This document shows positions 12,766 to 23,640 of a stretch of DNA of 64,000 bases, piece by piece (positions within the stretch are counted from its first letter, which is position 1; each line of letters begins with the position of its first letter). A model generated the notes under the pieces. That model had not been told where the DNA came from and ran no database searches. It saw nothing but the letters and a program-made list of their open reading frames with translations. The DNA comes from Hsuehochloa calcarea (Eukaryota; Streptophyta; Magnoliopsida; Poales; Poaceae): positions 48,821,662-48,885,661 of the forward strand of contig CM070604.1 in NCBI GenBank assembly GCA_036346395.1, in the 5' to 3' direction. Both the position numbers and the translations under genes were made by a program.

Positions 12766-14128
12766 CTATTCTTTGTATGTGAGATCTTCTTTCAGTTCAA
12801 TTGACTCCAACGGGGTCTGCTCTTCTAGCACACGAAGACACTTCTTCCGCTGAGAGACATGAAAGACATAATGCACTCCTGTTAACGACTGTGGTAACTC
12901 CAACTGGTACGCAACTTCTCGTCGGCATTCCAAAATCTTGAATGGACCCACATACCTTGGAGCAAGCTTACCTTTGGTGTGGAATCTCTTGACACCTCCG
13001 GCGGAGTAACTCAAGATACACAAAATCCTCTCGTTCAAAGTCGAGGTCACGGCGACGATTATCGGCATAACTCTTTTGCTCGACTGGCTATCTTTAGTCT
13101 TTCCCGATCATAGCAACTTGTTCTTGACTTCGAATAATATCGGCGAACACTACACGTTCAAATTGCCTCGACCAATTTAATGGAGTTCTGCAGCACGACC
13201 ATACAAAGCTTCAAATGGTGACATTTGCAAACTGGCTTGATAACTGTTGTTGTACGAGAATTCTGCATATGGCAAACTCTTATCCCAACTGGTAGCATTT
13301 GCTAAGGCACAGGCTCTCAACATATCTTCTAAAATCTGGTTGACTCTTTCAGTCTGTCCATCTGTCTATGGATGATAAGCGATCTTGAAATTGAGATGAG
13401 TTCCTGTGGCTTCATGTAGACTCCGCCAAAGCGAGAGGTGGCCGAGATCCTCGATCGACACTATCCTCTTAGGCACACCATGCGGTCGACTATTTTGACA
13501 TATACAACTCTGCCAAGCGGACTCCTGAGTAAGTGGTTTTGACTGGCAAGAAATGGGCAACCTTAGTCAAACGATCCACTATTACCCAAATCGAATCATA
13601 ACCTGATTGAGTCTTAGGTAAACCGGTAATAAAATCCATACCGATCTCTTCCCACTTCCATTCCGGTATCTTCAGCGGTTGTAGCAAACCTCTTTGGTCT
13701 CGATGCTCGCCTTTACTTTCGACACCGTCGCATAAGGCAACGAACTCTGCGACGTCTCGCTTTAAGTTTGGCCACCAAAACTTAGTCTTAACATCCTGAT
13801 ACATCTTAGTACTTCCAGGGTGAATCGAATACTTTGAGTCATGAGCTTCCTTCAGAATCAGCTGTCTCAATCCATCAATATTTGGTACACAGATATGTCC
13901 ATTGATCCACAGTACATCCTGATCATCCATGGTGAAGTCTTTAAATTTTCCTTCTGCCATCTTCTTCTTGAGGTCGGCAAACTCAGAATCCTTGGGTTGC
14001 GCTTGACGAATCTGTTTCTCCAGAGTAGACTGCACTTCCAGACTGGCCACAAATCCTTCAGAAACAAGTTCTAGCTTTAGCTTCTGGAATTCCTCCTGAA
14101 GTTCTGAGCAAATCTCTTTTGCTTCCAT
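12766..14128 (-). pseudogene. Integrase of the Tekay/RIRE3-like element, broken
   Basis: The region at 13490-14128 carries the integrase N-terminal zinc-finger segment (HDSKYSIHPGSTKMYQ, FWWPNLKRDVAEF). The expected second Cys of the CxxC pair is lost (CDGV). Core residues follow in IGMDFITGLP and VDRLTKVAHFLP. 12766-13068 holds the C-terminal segment (GPFKILECRREVAYQLELP, then VFHVSQRKK). Stops and frame changes at 13068-13490 break the frame. Integrase would insert the element's cDNA into nuclear DNA. I did not find a clear chromodomain. Confidence 0.8.
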
Positions 14129-14342
14129 AGCATTCGCGAGCTCTTACGACTCGGTGCATCCGCAACTACATTGGCCTTACCAGATGGTAATGAATTCCAA
14201 GATTATAATCCTTTATTAATTCCACCATCTTCTCTGTCTCATGTTCAAATCGGTGAGTGAATATGTACTTCGTGCTCTTATGATGCGTGTAGACTTCGCG
14301 ATTCATCGATGAGATAATGGCGCCAAATCTTCAAAGCATGCA

Positions 14343-14666
14343 CTACGACAATAATTCCAAATCATGGGTAGGATAATTCTCTTCATGAGGTCTTAATTGC
14401 CTTGGCGCATAGCGGCGGCTCTTCCTTCTTGCATAAGGACACATCCTAATCCTTGACGCCGAAGCATCACAAGAGATATCAAAATCCTTGCGATATCCCA
14501 GAAAACTAATCTTGGGGCTGAAGTTAAGCGTTTCTTCAATTCTTGAAACTCTCTTCACAAGTCGGGTCCAAATGTACTTCTTCTCTTTCTTCAACAATTG
14601 CGTAAGAGGCTTAGCAATCGTTGAGAATCCTTCAATGAAACGACGATAATATCCCGCCATTCCCAA
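14343..14666 (-). pseudogene. RT-RNase H connection, Tekay/RIRE3-like
   Basis: A 107-codon stretch begins GMAGYYRRFIEGFSTIAKPL, the standard motif after the gypsy RT thumb, and ends RPHEENYPTHDLELL, an RNase H motif. The middle is diverged: DFDISCDASASRIRM keeps the DAS of RNase H, but the following segment is disrupted. It lies directly downstream of the RT at 14849-15601 on the same strand. Confidence 0.8.
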
Positions 14667-14848
14667 GAAACTACGAATTTGAGTAACCGTCTTGGTGCTC
14701 CCAATTCATTCTGACTTTAACCTTTCGGGGTCAATCGCTACTCCTTCTACCGTCATCACATGACCGAGAAAATCAACTTTCTTCTTCCAAAAGTCACACT
14801 TGTGAACTTGGCATACAACGATGTTCTCGAGCTTCTCTAGGATTAATC

Positions 14849-15601
14849 TCAAATGGTGCGCATGCTCTTCTTCCGACCTTGAGTATACGAAATATCATCA
14901 ATGAATACTACTACGAACTTATCCAAATATTCCATGAATACTTTGTTCATCATGCTCATGAAATAGGCAGGGGCATTAGTCAGACCAAATGACATGACTA
15001 AAAACTCATAATGTCCATACCGGGTTGAGAAAGCGGTCTTTGGTATATCCTTAGGACAAATCTTCAACTGATGGTAACCTGATCGCAGGTCGATCTTGGA
15101 GAATACTCTGGCTCCTTTCATCTGGTCAAACAAATCATCAATTCTGGGCAAAGGGTATTTGTTCTTGATGGTGACTTCATTGAGAGAGCGGTAATCGATG
15201 CACATCCTCATGCTTCCATCTTTCTTCTTGACGAACAAAACTGGTGCTCCCCATGGCGACGAACTAGGTCTTACAAAACCTTTCTCCAGTAGTTCTTCTA
15301 TCTGCTTCTTCATTTCCACAAGTTCATCGACTGGCATCCGATAGGGTCTCTTGGAAATTGGTGCTGTTCTTGGCACTAGATCGATGACAAACTCTGCTCG
15401 AAGTTGTTCCTGGTCGGAGTTGTTGAAGGTTTCAACTCGTGTCGACCGCAATTTTAGCTCCGGAGGAAGCATGGCTTCGGCTCCGAACACTATAAAAAAT
15501 GGTGTTTCTCCTGTCGCCCGACTAGTGGTCGTACAAACTGCCCATAATACAAAAGGTAATTCTTGTACCCAAGCCCCCGAGTGCTTAACGAAATGGGTCA
15601 A
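14849..15601 (-). pseudogene. Chimeric ORF: Tat-like integrase tail fused in frame to Tekay/RIRE3-like RT
   Basis: An uninterrupted 250-codon reading. Residues 10-70 (AWVQELPFVLWAV, SRATGETPFFIVFGAEAMLP) match the late integrase region of Tat-like elements, where such motifs sit near the end of pol. From about residue 72 (VIDLVPRTAPISKRPYRMP) the sequence is the start of a Tekay/RIRE3-like RT: SSPWGAPVLFVKKKDGSMRM, KIDLRSGYHQL with Asp171, MSFGLTNAPAYF, and FIDD at 233-236. The junction is near 15391. This domain order does not exist in either family, and the frame is kept across the join. Probably a fossil with no function, but see findings. Confidence 0.75.
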
Positions 15602-16766
15602 GACTCGGGTTTTAATTCCTCACATTATTTGGCCGTTTGCGTTCGACCGCCCGTTGCTTTGGGGATGTGCAGCGAAGCATAACACAACTTGGTACCCAAC
15701 TCGTCGCAAAATTCTGAAATTTTGCACTTGCGTAATTGTTTACCATTATGCGTAATTATCCGACTCGGAACTCCAAATCGACTAATTACGCATCTCATCA
15801 TGAACCTTTTGTCGCTTCCGTTGTTATCCTGATTCTGAGTTCACTTGATCCATTTTGTGAGCGTGTCAATAGCCACAAAAGGAATTGAAACCTCCCGGAG
15901 CTTTGGGAAGCGGTCCTAGGATATCGAGACCCAGTGCAAAAGGCCAAGAAAGAGGTATTATGCGTAATGCTTGAGTGGGTTGGTGTATCATTTACCATGA
16001 AGCGGCATTGGACACACTTTTTAACCACCTCTTTAGCATCGTGCAGAGTGTTGGCGATGAAACCTTGTCGAAAGGCCTTCAGACCAATGTTACAGTAGGA
16101 AGCATCGTCCCACAGATGCCACCGTATATCATGAAGGAGTGTTATTCCTTCGTTTTGCGGAATGCATCGCATGAGTATCCCTTGGGTTCCTCGTTTGTAG
16201 AGGACTCTTTCGACCAAAGTATACATTTTGGCTTTTCGAGATAAACGATCTGCCTCAAGATCATCCTCGGGTACGGAACCCTTGTGAAGATACTCGTAGA
16301 TGGGAGTCATCCAGGTATCCTCGTAATCTAGTGAGGCCATCTCAATAGGAGGTGTCTCTGGTTCTTCGACCAGAGACGGCTTTTGGAGTTTCTCCAAGAA
16401 AACTCCCTTTGGTACTGCAGATCGGGAAGAAGCCATCCGAGCAAGTTCGTCTGAGAGGAAATTATCCTTTCGATCAATGAATTGTACCTCGAAACCTAAA
16501 AAATACTTTTCTAGCTTACGTACTTCCGATAAGTACCGAGACATTGTCAAGTTAGAGCACTGGTACTCTTTCCCGACTTGATTCACGACTAGTTGAGAGT
16601 CTCCTCTCACGAGTAGTCGACGAATCGAGAGTGCTTTCGCAGCTCGTATGCCAGCTAGCAAACCTTCGTACTCTGCCACGTTGTTAGTGACCTGAATGTT
16701 TAATTGTATGGCATACTTTAAGGTTTCTCGGTAGGAGATACGAAACTACCCGACCTTTCGAGCCAC
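15602..16766 (-). pseudogene. RNase H and integrase N-terminal part of the Tat-like element
   Basis: The 293-codon reading at 15798-16679 starts with the second RNase H typical of the Tat lineage: AEYEGLLAGIRAAKALSIRR (catalytic Glu), VRGDSQLVVNQV (Asp) and FLSDELARMASS (Asp). It then passes into integrase: YKRGTQGILMRCI, a zinc-finger region with LLHD...H and VVKKCVQC. The tail after about residue 235 is frameshifted. Sequence at 15602-15797 continues integrase in other frames to the chimeric ORF. Confidence 0.8.
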
Positions 16767-18146
16767 TTAAAGTAAGTGACCGTCAAAGTACATCATCCAG
16801 CGGTCGTGGGAATCGTCTTGGGGATCTGAGCAGTTCGGATTTGTCCATTCGGCGACAAAGTCTGCCAAGATCTGGGATTTTATGGCCGTTCGGGACACGA
16901 AATGGAGGTCGAACTCCCCAAGTTCGACTGACCATTTTGCCATGCGTCCCGCTGTTTCCTTATTATGGAGGATCGCTCCCAAAGGAAACTCGGGCAGCAC
17001 GACTATCTTGTGCGCTGAAAATAATCTGCGATTTCCTTGAAGACATGAGGAGGGCATATAGAAGTTTTTGGACTTGAGGGTAACGCTCCTTAGGCTCGTG
17101 TAAAACTTCAGCGACGTAGTAAAGCGGTCGTTATGCGTTTTCACGTTCTACGACGATCTTGCGCTTGTCTTGCTGTGGCGTGGCGACTAGGTAAATTAAG
17201 GCGTCTCTTACGGCTTTGGAGAAACGAGCAGAGCACTCGAAAGGTACCTCTTGACATCCTCGAAGCGGCGTTTGCCTCGTTCGACCACTCAATACCTTCG
17301 TGTCTCTGAGAAGTTTAAAGAAAGGTAGTCCTTTTCGCCTAGTCGCGCGATGAAGCGACTTAAAGCCGCCATGCGACCAAAGAGTTTCGGACTTCCTTTT
17401 TGTGGTCGGGCGCATTTGAAGGATGGCCTTTATTTTCTCGAGATTTGCTTGATTCCTCGTTCAGATACTAGGAATCCAAGCAATTTTCCTGAAGAAATTC
17501 CAAACACACACTTCTCGGGATTAAGTTTTAAGCGGTGCTTTCCGAGGTTGTCGAATGTTTCTTGTAGGTCGCTGATATGATTAAATTTCTTAATGCTTTT
17601 ACGACTAGATCATCAACATAGGCTTCCAGTTCGGCCTAATTGAGATGAAAAGTCGATTGCATCAAGCGTTGAAAAGAAGCACCGCATTCTTTAGACCAAA
17701 TGGCATTTTGACATAGCAAAAGGTACCAAATGGTGTAATGAGCGCGGTCTTTTCTTCATCGTTTAGACATATATTGATCTGGTGGTATCCAGAATATGCA
17801 TCTAAAAAACTTAATATTTCACAACTGCGATAGAATCAACCAACCGATCGATCACGAGGTAAAGGAAAATCATCTTTTGGACAAGATTTATTAAGATCGG
17901 TGAAGTCTACGCACATCGCCATTTGCCGTTTGACTTCTTGACCATTACGAGGTTAGCCAACCACTCTGGTGGTTGACTTCTCTTATAAAACCCGCTAAGT
18001 AGCTTATCAATTCGATTTAATAGCATCTCGTCGATCGGGGCAAATCTGTAATTTTTGTTTCGGTACTTTATCGGCCGTAAAGCTAGCTTTGCTCGATCAC
18101 CTCCACAGGGACTCGGGCATGTCGGATGCTTGCCACGCGAAGACAT
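16767..18146 (-). pseudogene. Reverse transcriptase and first RNase H of the Tat-like element
   Basis: RT pieces read downstream from 18146 in several frames: PPEWLANLVMVKKSNGKWR, the catalytic YVDD at 17609-17620, and a stretch at 17131-17415 with LPFFKLLR. RNase H-like WSVELGEFDLHFVSRTAIKS and ADFVAEWT follow at 16767-17144. Stops and frameshifts are frequent. The blocks are colinear with the plus-strand element at 8284-9334 and belong to a related family. Confidence 0.8.
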
Positions 18147-18627
18147 CTGCGTTAGCTCGGAGGAAGGCGATGAGGGTGTCTTCCTATTTGGGGTCGGAAG
18201 TCTCCCCGATGCGAACAGTCTTCGAGGGTTTCTCTGCGTCTAGAGGAACCTCTTTGACTTGGTCGTTCGTCTTTGATGCAGCTTTAGGCTTCGACTTGCT
18301 AGTCGGGTGACTTTCTTCTCGAGTGGGTATTTGACCAACCATCTTGAGGATCGGCGATCATGATTATCGCCATCTTCTTATCACAATGAATTGTGATCAC
18401 TCCTTTGGGACCTGGCATCTTAAGATATTGATACCCATAATGAGTAGCCATTAAGAATTTTACCAAAGCTGGTCGTCCGAGTATGGCGTTATATGCGTGT
18501 CGAAATCGACCACATCAAAGGAGATTTTCTCCGTCACGAAATTACTTGGTGAACCAAATGTTAAAGGAAGAGAAACTTGGCCAATGGGTTTGGCGAAGAC
18601 CGATACAATTCCATGAAAAGAGTATCG

Positions 18628-19572
18628 TCACGGTCTTACCTTTGTCTGGTACTTGCATCTCGTCCGGGCATTTGTAAACATTATGTTCAAGGCGCCACCA
18701 TCAACCAAAACTCGATTGACCCGACAGTTGTTGATGGTGGGTTCGACCACAATCGGATATCGACCTGATCGATTCGAAGTGATCGGGTAGTCACCCTTCT
18801 CAAAAGAAATGGTAACTTCCGACCACTTCGGTAAATTATTGACAAGAGGAGCATCTATAGAGTTTACCTCTCGTCCGGCAGCTTTAAGTTGTCGTTTTGA
18901 CTCATATGTCGATGATCCTCCGTAGATGTGCTTAATGGTATGTTGCGGATCTTGGAACGGCATCTCTTCATCATCCGACGACTTTTGACCACTCGTGTTC
19001 CCTACCCGCCGAGAGTGGGAGTGGCTCTTTTGTTGTAGTAGTCCTCGAGTTTTCTTTGGAAAACTTCGGCGATTCTTGGTCGTGTCCTTCCTTTTATGAA
19101 AAGGACACCACCTTGGTTTGTCGTTCTTTCGATCGAGTAGCTTACCTTTGCCTTGATCAGGGTACGACTTGGTGGTTCGTGGCTCTTTATCTTTCATAGC
19201 CAAGACCTCCTTGAAACCACTGGTTTGTGGTTTTTTACCATTTATCTTCTTCTTGGATTTCTTTGCTTTCTTGTCCTTGTTTCCACCAACTTCACCTAGC
19301 TCTCGAGGAATATATGCTTCTCGATCAATGGTGTTGTTCCACTCGACCGCCTCAGAAGCAGTCGCATATCGATCGGCCATCTCGAAGAGCTCGAAGAATG
19401 TGTTGGGAGGATTCAAAGTAATATCCTCTGTTATCCTTCTACTACGGACTCCTTGCTTAAAAGCCCTGATAACAGATGAATCAGAAATTTTCGGAATTGA
19501 ATTACGAACCTGACTAAAGCGTTTGATGAATTGACGCAAAGTCTCGTTGTTGTTACGCTTTATCCGGTGCAA
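18628..19572 (-). pseudogene. Gag C-terminus and protease of the Tat-like element
   Basis: A 314-codon open stretch. It starts in the gag core (RQFIKRFSQVRNSIPK, FEMADRYATASEAVEWN), passes a lysine-rich linker and a WCPFHKRKD zinc-binding-like motif, then the QDPQHTIKHIYGGSS block, and ends in the protease. The active site VLVDGG at about 18694-18708 lacks the residue(s) found after DGG in the plus-strand relative (DGGSS there, DGGA here), after which the frame is lost. Confidence 0.8.
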
Positions 19573-19665
19573 GTCGTCTTCCTTTCGAGGCGGTTGTATG
19601 TTCCTTGAAATTTACGATGAAAGGTCGCAGAGGTGTTGCCAAGTAGATCGACTCGAGTGGTTGGT

Positions 19666-21212
19666 TTAATAACCACGATCGGCGGATCCTTCAAGCACGG
19701 TCGGAAGGTAATTTGCCATTACATGCTCTCCTCCTCCTGCTGCTCGGACAGCTGTTGTGTAGATTTGAAGAAATTCGATGGGATTTTGAGATCCATCAAA
19801 CTTCTCCATGTTCACTAGTAAAAAATGAGGTGACGAGCGGACAACTCGAAGGTTAAGCGAAACGCCCGGCATCCGTAATGACTTCTTGACGTCTTCTTTG
19901 CGAGAAAAGAAGGGTTAATGTCACCAGTGATCGTATCGACGATACCCGATGTGCCGACTGTCTGTAGTAGGTCTCAATTCTACGAGGGAATACTCTCGTA
20001 CTCCATCCATTGCGGATTTCCTTGTCGAAGTGGTGAGCGATCACCTCTCGAGGGCTTCTTGATCATCGACCAATCGAAATATATTTCTCGAGTAGGGGAT
20101 CGATCGACTTATGGCGTGTCGATTTTTACGTGGTGAAATATTTGATTGATCGGCGGTGAGAAGTCGCATTGCTACGACTACCTGAATGATGTCGACGAGG
20201 TATTTCCAGTCTTGTCATCACGGTTCGAAGCCTTTGCGCAATCTCTTCAGCGAAGAGATCGTATCCTGGCGTTCGAGCAAGCTCTTGAGTGGGATTTTCG
20301 AGCAAGTCTCTGATGTCCTGGAGTTCTTGCACCTCCTTCGACTGATATTGGATGCGCCCAGGTAGGTTCTTCTGGGCTGCAATTTTCTTCTGTCGGATGG
20401 CCTCCAAATTCTCCTCATCAGATCCTTGAGGCCTTCTCAATGGAGTGCGAGAATGTCGAGGATTTTCCTCGCGTTCATCAGAGTATTGGTTCTGCCCGTC
20501 ATCGATGATGCCCTTGCCATTACCACGAGGGGGTGCAGTGCGTGATCTTCGGGGAGTGTTCTTATCTCGGCCTCCATGAGGCTGACCCTAATTTGAGGGA
20601 AGGACGAAGACCTCCCGTTGATGATTCTCACTTGCGCTCGAGGCCTCCCCGCTTGAGGAGTATTCGAGAGACACCATCTGGCGACTTGGAGTAATCCTCC
20701 GTAGGGGAACTCGGGTTATAATCGTCTCCGTCGCAAATGAGATCTGCGAGAGACGGCCGAATTTGCGTGAAAAGCATGCTTGATCCCACCCTCCGGAGTT
20801 ACCACGAGAGAGGATCACGGATGTTGGTGGAGTCTGGAATGGTGGCTCGCAGAACTTGTCTCACCGTGTCGGACCGCCTTAGGGGACTTGGACACTTGGA
20901 GGAAAAACTCGTCGTGTCGTGAGTCCTCCCGGGTGCGGATTCTGTCGGATTGACCCTTGTCCTTTGAGGGAATTGGCTCCTCTGTTGGGCGATCGTTGTG
21001 GGGGATAAGGATCCCTCCTCAACTCCATCGATGGGATGGTTTCCTGGAGAATGATCTCCGGAGGCAACATCACCATCAGATGATGCATCACTCGGCTCGT
21101 AGTTGAAACCGCATCCATGTCGACGTCTCGTGTCTGCCAAGTCAAACCAGTTCTCCTCGCTCCATTCCCGCCATGAGTGCATGAGATTTGGAAAAAGAGA
21201 GTATGTTGACAA
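19666..21212 (-). pseudogene. Gag N-terminal half of the Tat-like element
   Basis: The first gag codons lie near 21212: EWSEENWFDLADTRRRHGC parallels the EENWFDFDD start of the plus-strand element. An acidic/Ser-rich section follows to 20799, then frame-broken sequence. 20126-20440 contains an EIAQRLRTVMTRLEIP segment. At 19666-19872 NMEKFDGSQNPIEFLQIYT and GGEHVMANYLPTVLEGSA match the gag core. The frame is broken several times. Confidence 0.75.
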
Positions 21213-21227
21213 GAGATTACCTGAAGA

Positions 21228-21245
21228 TCCCCACGGACGGCGCCA
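21228..21245 (-). promoter_or_regulatory. Primer-binding site of the Tat-like element
   Basis: On the minus strand TGGCGCCGTCCGTGGGGA begins two bases after the LTR end (CACCGACA-GT). Layout and spacing are the same as at 5019. It marks 21248-21993 as the 5' LTR. Confidence 0.8.
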
Positions 21246-21525
21246 ACTGTCGGTGTATTCGAACCAATCTTACGTAAAGATTGTTTGATTCGGGGGGTCT
21301 CCTAGAGATGAAATCACGCAGAGCGGTTGACACGGGATGTTTATACAGGTTCAGGCCTTCTCCGGAGAGAATAACAACCCTACTCCTGTGTGTGTGTGGT
21401 ATTGACTGTATTCTCAACAATCAAGCTAGAAGCTAAGACTATTACAAAGAATAGTACTGGTATTTCTCCTTGATTGTCCTTGACTGGCTCTGTTTTTGCC
21501 TCTCTTTGTCCTTCTGATCGATGCC

Positions 21526-21533
21526 TTTATATA
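21526..21533 (-). promoter_or_regulatory. TATA box of the Tat-like 5' LTR
   Basis: On the minus strand GACTATATAAAGGCAT gives a strong plant TATA box about 460 bp into the LTR. Transcription would start about 30 bp further on (near 21500), leaving the U3 hairpin array upstream of the promoter. Confidence 0.6.
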
Positions 21534-21784
21534 GTCGTGAAGGAGTAGCCATTTTCCCCTGCTGAAGAGGCGCCTAATCAAGTCAGTAATGGGCACATGA
21601 TGGCAGTAATTACCGACGTAATGGCTCCTTCACGCCGTTCGGCAGTTACCTTTCAGAGGTAATGGGGTATTAAGCACTATTACTGCGCGGAATAATAGTG
21701 CATGTGGACCTTCTGAATTCCTTAATCAATTGGACCCACTCGCTTGTAAGTTTTATTGATTATAAGGTGGTTGTGGTTGGCTTT

Positions 21785-21922
21785 GTCGTAGCAGGACTTA
21801 CGACTGGGTACAAGTCGTAGAAGGTCTTACGACTGGACAATAGTCGTAGAAGGACTTACGACCATGACATAGTAGTAGTAAGACTTACGACTATGGAGAT
21901 GATTGTAGAAGGACTTACAATC
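21785..21922 (-). repeat. Array of five imperfect stem-loop repeats in LTR U3
   Basis: Five consecutive inverted repeats share the pattern GTCGTAGAAGGACTTACGAC, with arms TCGTA and TACGA. They sit at 21785-21804, 21813-21834, 21843-21862, about 21870-21893 and 21901-21922. In the last copy both arms have changed together (GATTGTA ... TACAATC), so the inverted repeat is kept. Spacing centre to centre is about 28-31 bp. Confidence 0.85.
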
Positions 21923-21993
21923 ACTTGGTAGGTCTCCCCCTTACGAATATAAGGGGTACTTCTGGGGACTACGTGACATCATATTTACCCACA

Positions 21994-22609
21994 ATAGGAA
22001 TTATAAATAAAAGATAAAATGAGGATTACCAGATCCTCGTCAAGATCCATCCTGCAATATGCGCAAAAAGAAGAGAAAATATCATGACTTTGGTGAAAGA
22101 CAGAGCACACAGGACCAATAAACATATGGTGATCTATGAGGCTTTTGAAATGTTAAGTATCCTTTCTTACGACTCGGATGATTATAGATGGAAATATCAA
22201 TTGCTTTGGCATAATAAATGAAGAGTAGCTTCTAGTAAAAACACAAACGAGTGTATAATTATATAGATCAGGGGCAATGTCAAGGCTCAGAAGTCACAAT
22301 TGATCAGTCATATAGTTCGATTTACTTGTGCAGTTTTGCCGCCACACACATTTTACTTACCAAGACCAATATTTCGGTGAAATGTCATAGTAACACAAAT
22401 GCACATGCACACAAATACATCCTACCGGCTAAAAAATACCTACTCAAACCAAAGGTGCCACTTTTTCACGTGCCCGCATTGACCATAGGAGCCATCGCAA
22501 AGTCACTGCAAAAAAAATACATAGTATGCAAAAAAAAAACCTAGAATATGGGCTCACAAATTAATACCAATTGGAGCAACATGGAGACACAAATCAGAAG
22601 CATCGGGGG
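21994..22609 (+). other. Unassigned AT-rich sequence between LTR and G-rich block
   Basis: No gene, tRNA or recognisable transposon domain seen. The longest reading (22251-22544, 97 codons) has no motif and ends in A-rich sequence. Short poly-A runs occur at 22510 and 22532. Confidence 0.5.
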
Positions 22610-23319
22610 GTAGGAGAGAGCAGTGGTAGCGGCGACGGCAGGAAGGGGAAGGGGAGGAAGCCAGTGGGAGGGCAGCGCGACCGAGGGCGTGGAGGAGGCG
22701 AGGGATGCTAGGCGAGGGCAGGAGTGGGCAAAAGGGAGCGGGGACGGCTGCACGAAAGAAGGAGGGAGGCGGCCGACTGCTGCGGCGCAAGCGAAGGGGA
22801 AGTCGAGGGGGCGATGGAGGAGGAAGAGGCGGGGGCGGCGGAGGTAGCGGAGAGTGGCGACGGAGGAAGGAGACAGGAGGCGGAGGGGGAAAGAAGCCAG
22901 CAGCGGTGCCGATCTAACGAAGGGCGTAGGTGGGTTTGACCCTCCAACGCCAGCGGCGAGGACGGCGAAGGGTGGAAGGGGAGGCGTGGGCGGCACGGGC
23001 AAAGGGGAGGGGGTAGCGGCGGAGGGGCGGAGGGGAGAGTCGTGAGGGCTACCCGTGTTTTGGTGGCGCTGGGAGGGGGGCGGCCGGGGTGGAGGGGAGG
23101 CGCGGGAAGGACGGGAGGCAGCTGGGATGAGGGCAGCGGGGGTGGCGCTGGGAGGAAGGCGCCCGTCGGGGAGGCGCGGGAGAGCGCTAGGAGGAAGGCG
23201 CCGTCGGGGAGGCGCGGGGAGAGACGCGGGGAGGCCGTAAAGAGGAGCAGGAGCGGTGAGTAATTTTGGAGGGGATAAGGGTGGAGAGAGGCCGCGCCTA
23301 TCTCTGCTCTGATTTTCAC
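22610..23319 (-). other. G-rich (plus) / C-rich (minus) low-complexity block
   Basis: About 650 bp of GGA/GGC-rich sequence on the plus strand, with overlapping long readings on both strands made of Pro/Ser/Leu or Gly/Arg/Glu. The 203-codon minus reading from 23319 is Pro-rich throughout and has no domain. The block resembles the GC-rich 5' end of a grass gene or of a transposon that picked one up. I do not call a protein. Confidence 0.4.
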
Positions 23320-23640
23320 CTTCGCGCCTATTTTTTTCCCCGGCAGATATGAGGTCGTTTCATGCTATTAATTTTTTCGTATCCCGCCCAATGTTTTGCC
23401 CGGCAGTTACGTTGACCTAATTGACCTTTTTTAGGGCAGATATATTGTAGCTAACATAAAAACATTACCTGCAGATAAGTTGTTCTAAACAATAATTATT
23501 TTTGGCAGATAATGAGACCCTTAATCTCTTTGATATTACCGGCACATATTTTACCAGTAATTTAATTTTTTTTCTAACAGATTATTACTCTTAATACTAT
23601 GCTATAGTATAATGTATGTTGTGTGTTGCGTTGCACACGG
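23320..23640 (+). other. AT-rich flank with GGCAGATA motifs
   Basis: A 320-bp stretch with repeated CGGCAGATAT/GGCAGATAA/ATCTGTTAG-like words, ending near the inverted repeat arm at GTTGCACACGGTGG. No ORF. It could be the terminal part of an unrecognised DNA transposon that includes the G-rich block. Confidence 0.3.

Larger units (their letters stand above)
9428..21993 (-). mobile_element. Composite gypsy structure: Tat-like 5' half joined to Tekay/RIRE3-like 3' half
   Basis: Read on the minus strand, a 746-bp LTR (21993-21248), primer-binding site, gag, protease, RT, RNase H and part of integrase of a Tat-like element run to about 15391. There the sequence switches in frame to the RT of a Tekay/RIRE3-like element. 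That element continues through RNase H, integrase, polypurine tract and a 3144-bp 3' LTR. The LTRs belong to different families and the flanks (ATCAC at 9423; ATAGG at 21994) are not a target-site duplication, so this is not one normal insertion. A deletion joining two elements is the simplest reading. Confidence 0.75.
21248..21993 (-). repeat. 5' LTR of the Tat-like element
   Basis: 746 bp. On the minus strand it starts TGTGGGTAAATATGATG and ends CACCGACA next to the primer-binding site. It contains a TATA box (21526-21533) and, close to its start, an array of five stem-loop repeats (21785-21922). The matching 3' LTR is absent because the element is fused to another family near 15391. Confidence 0.8.

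Noticed and set aside
21785..21922. CRISPR-like array
   Set aside because: The regular repeats with spacers are imperfect palindromes inside a plant LTR, spacers are very short, and the genome is eukaryotic.
9423..21998. The minus-strand composite as one intact insertion
   Set aside because: Outer flanks ATCAC and ATAGG do not match and the two LTRs are of different families, so no single integration can explain it.
22541..23319. 203- and 153-codon Pro-rich minus-strand ORFs
   Set aside because: Low-complexity Pro/Ser/Leu without any domain; overlapping frames of equal length on both strands indicate composition rather than coding.
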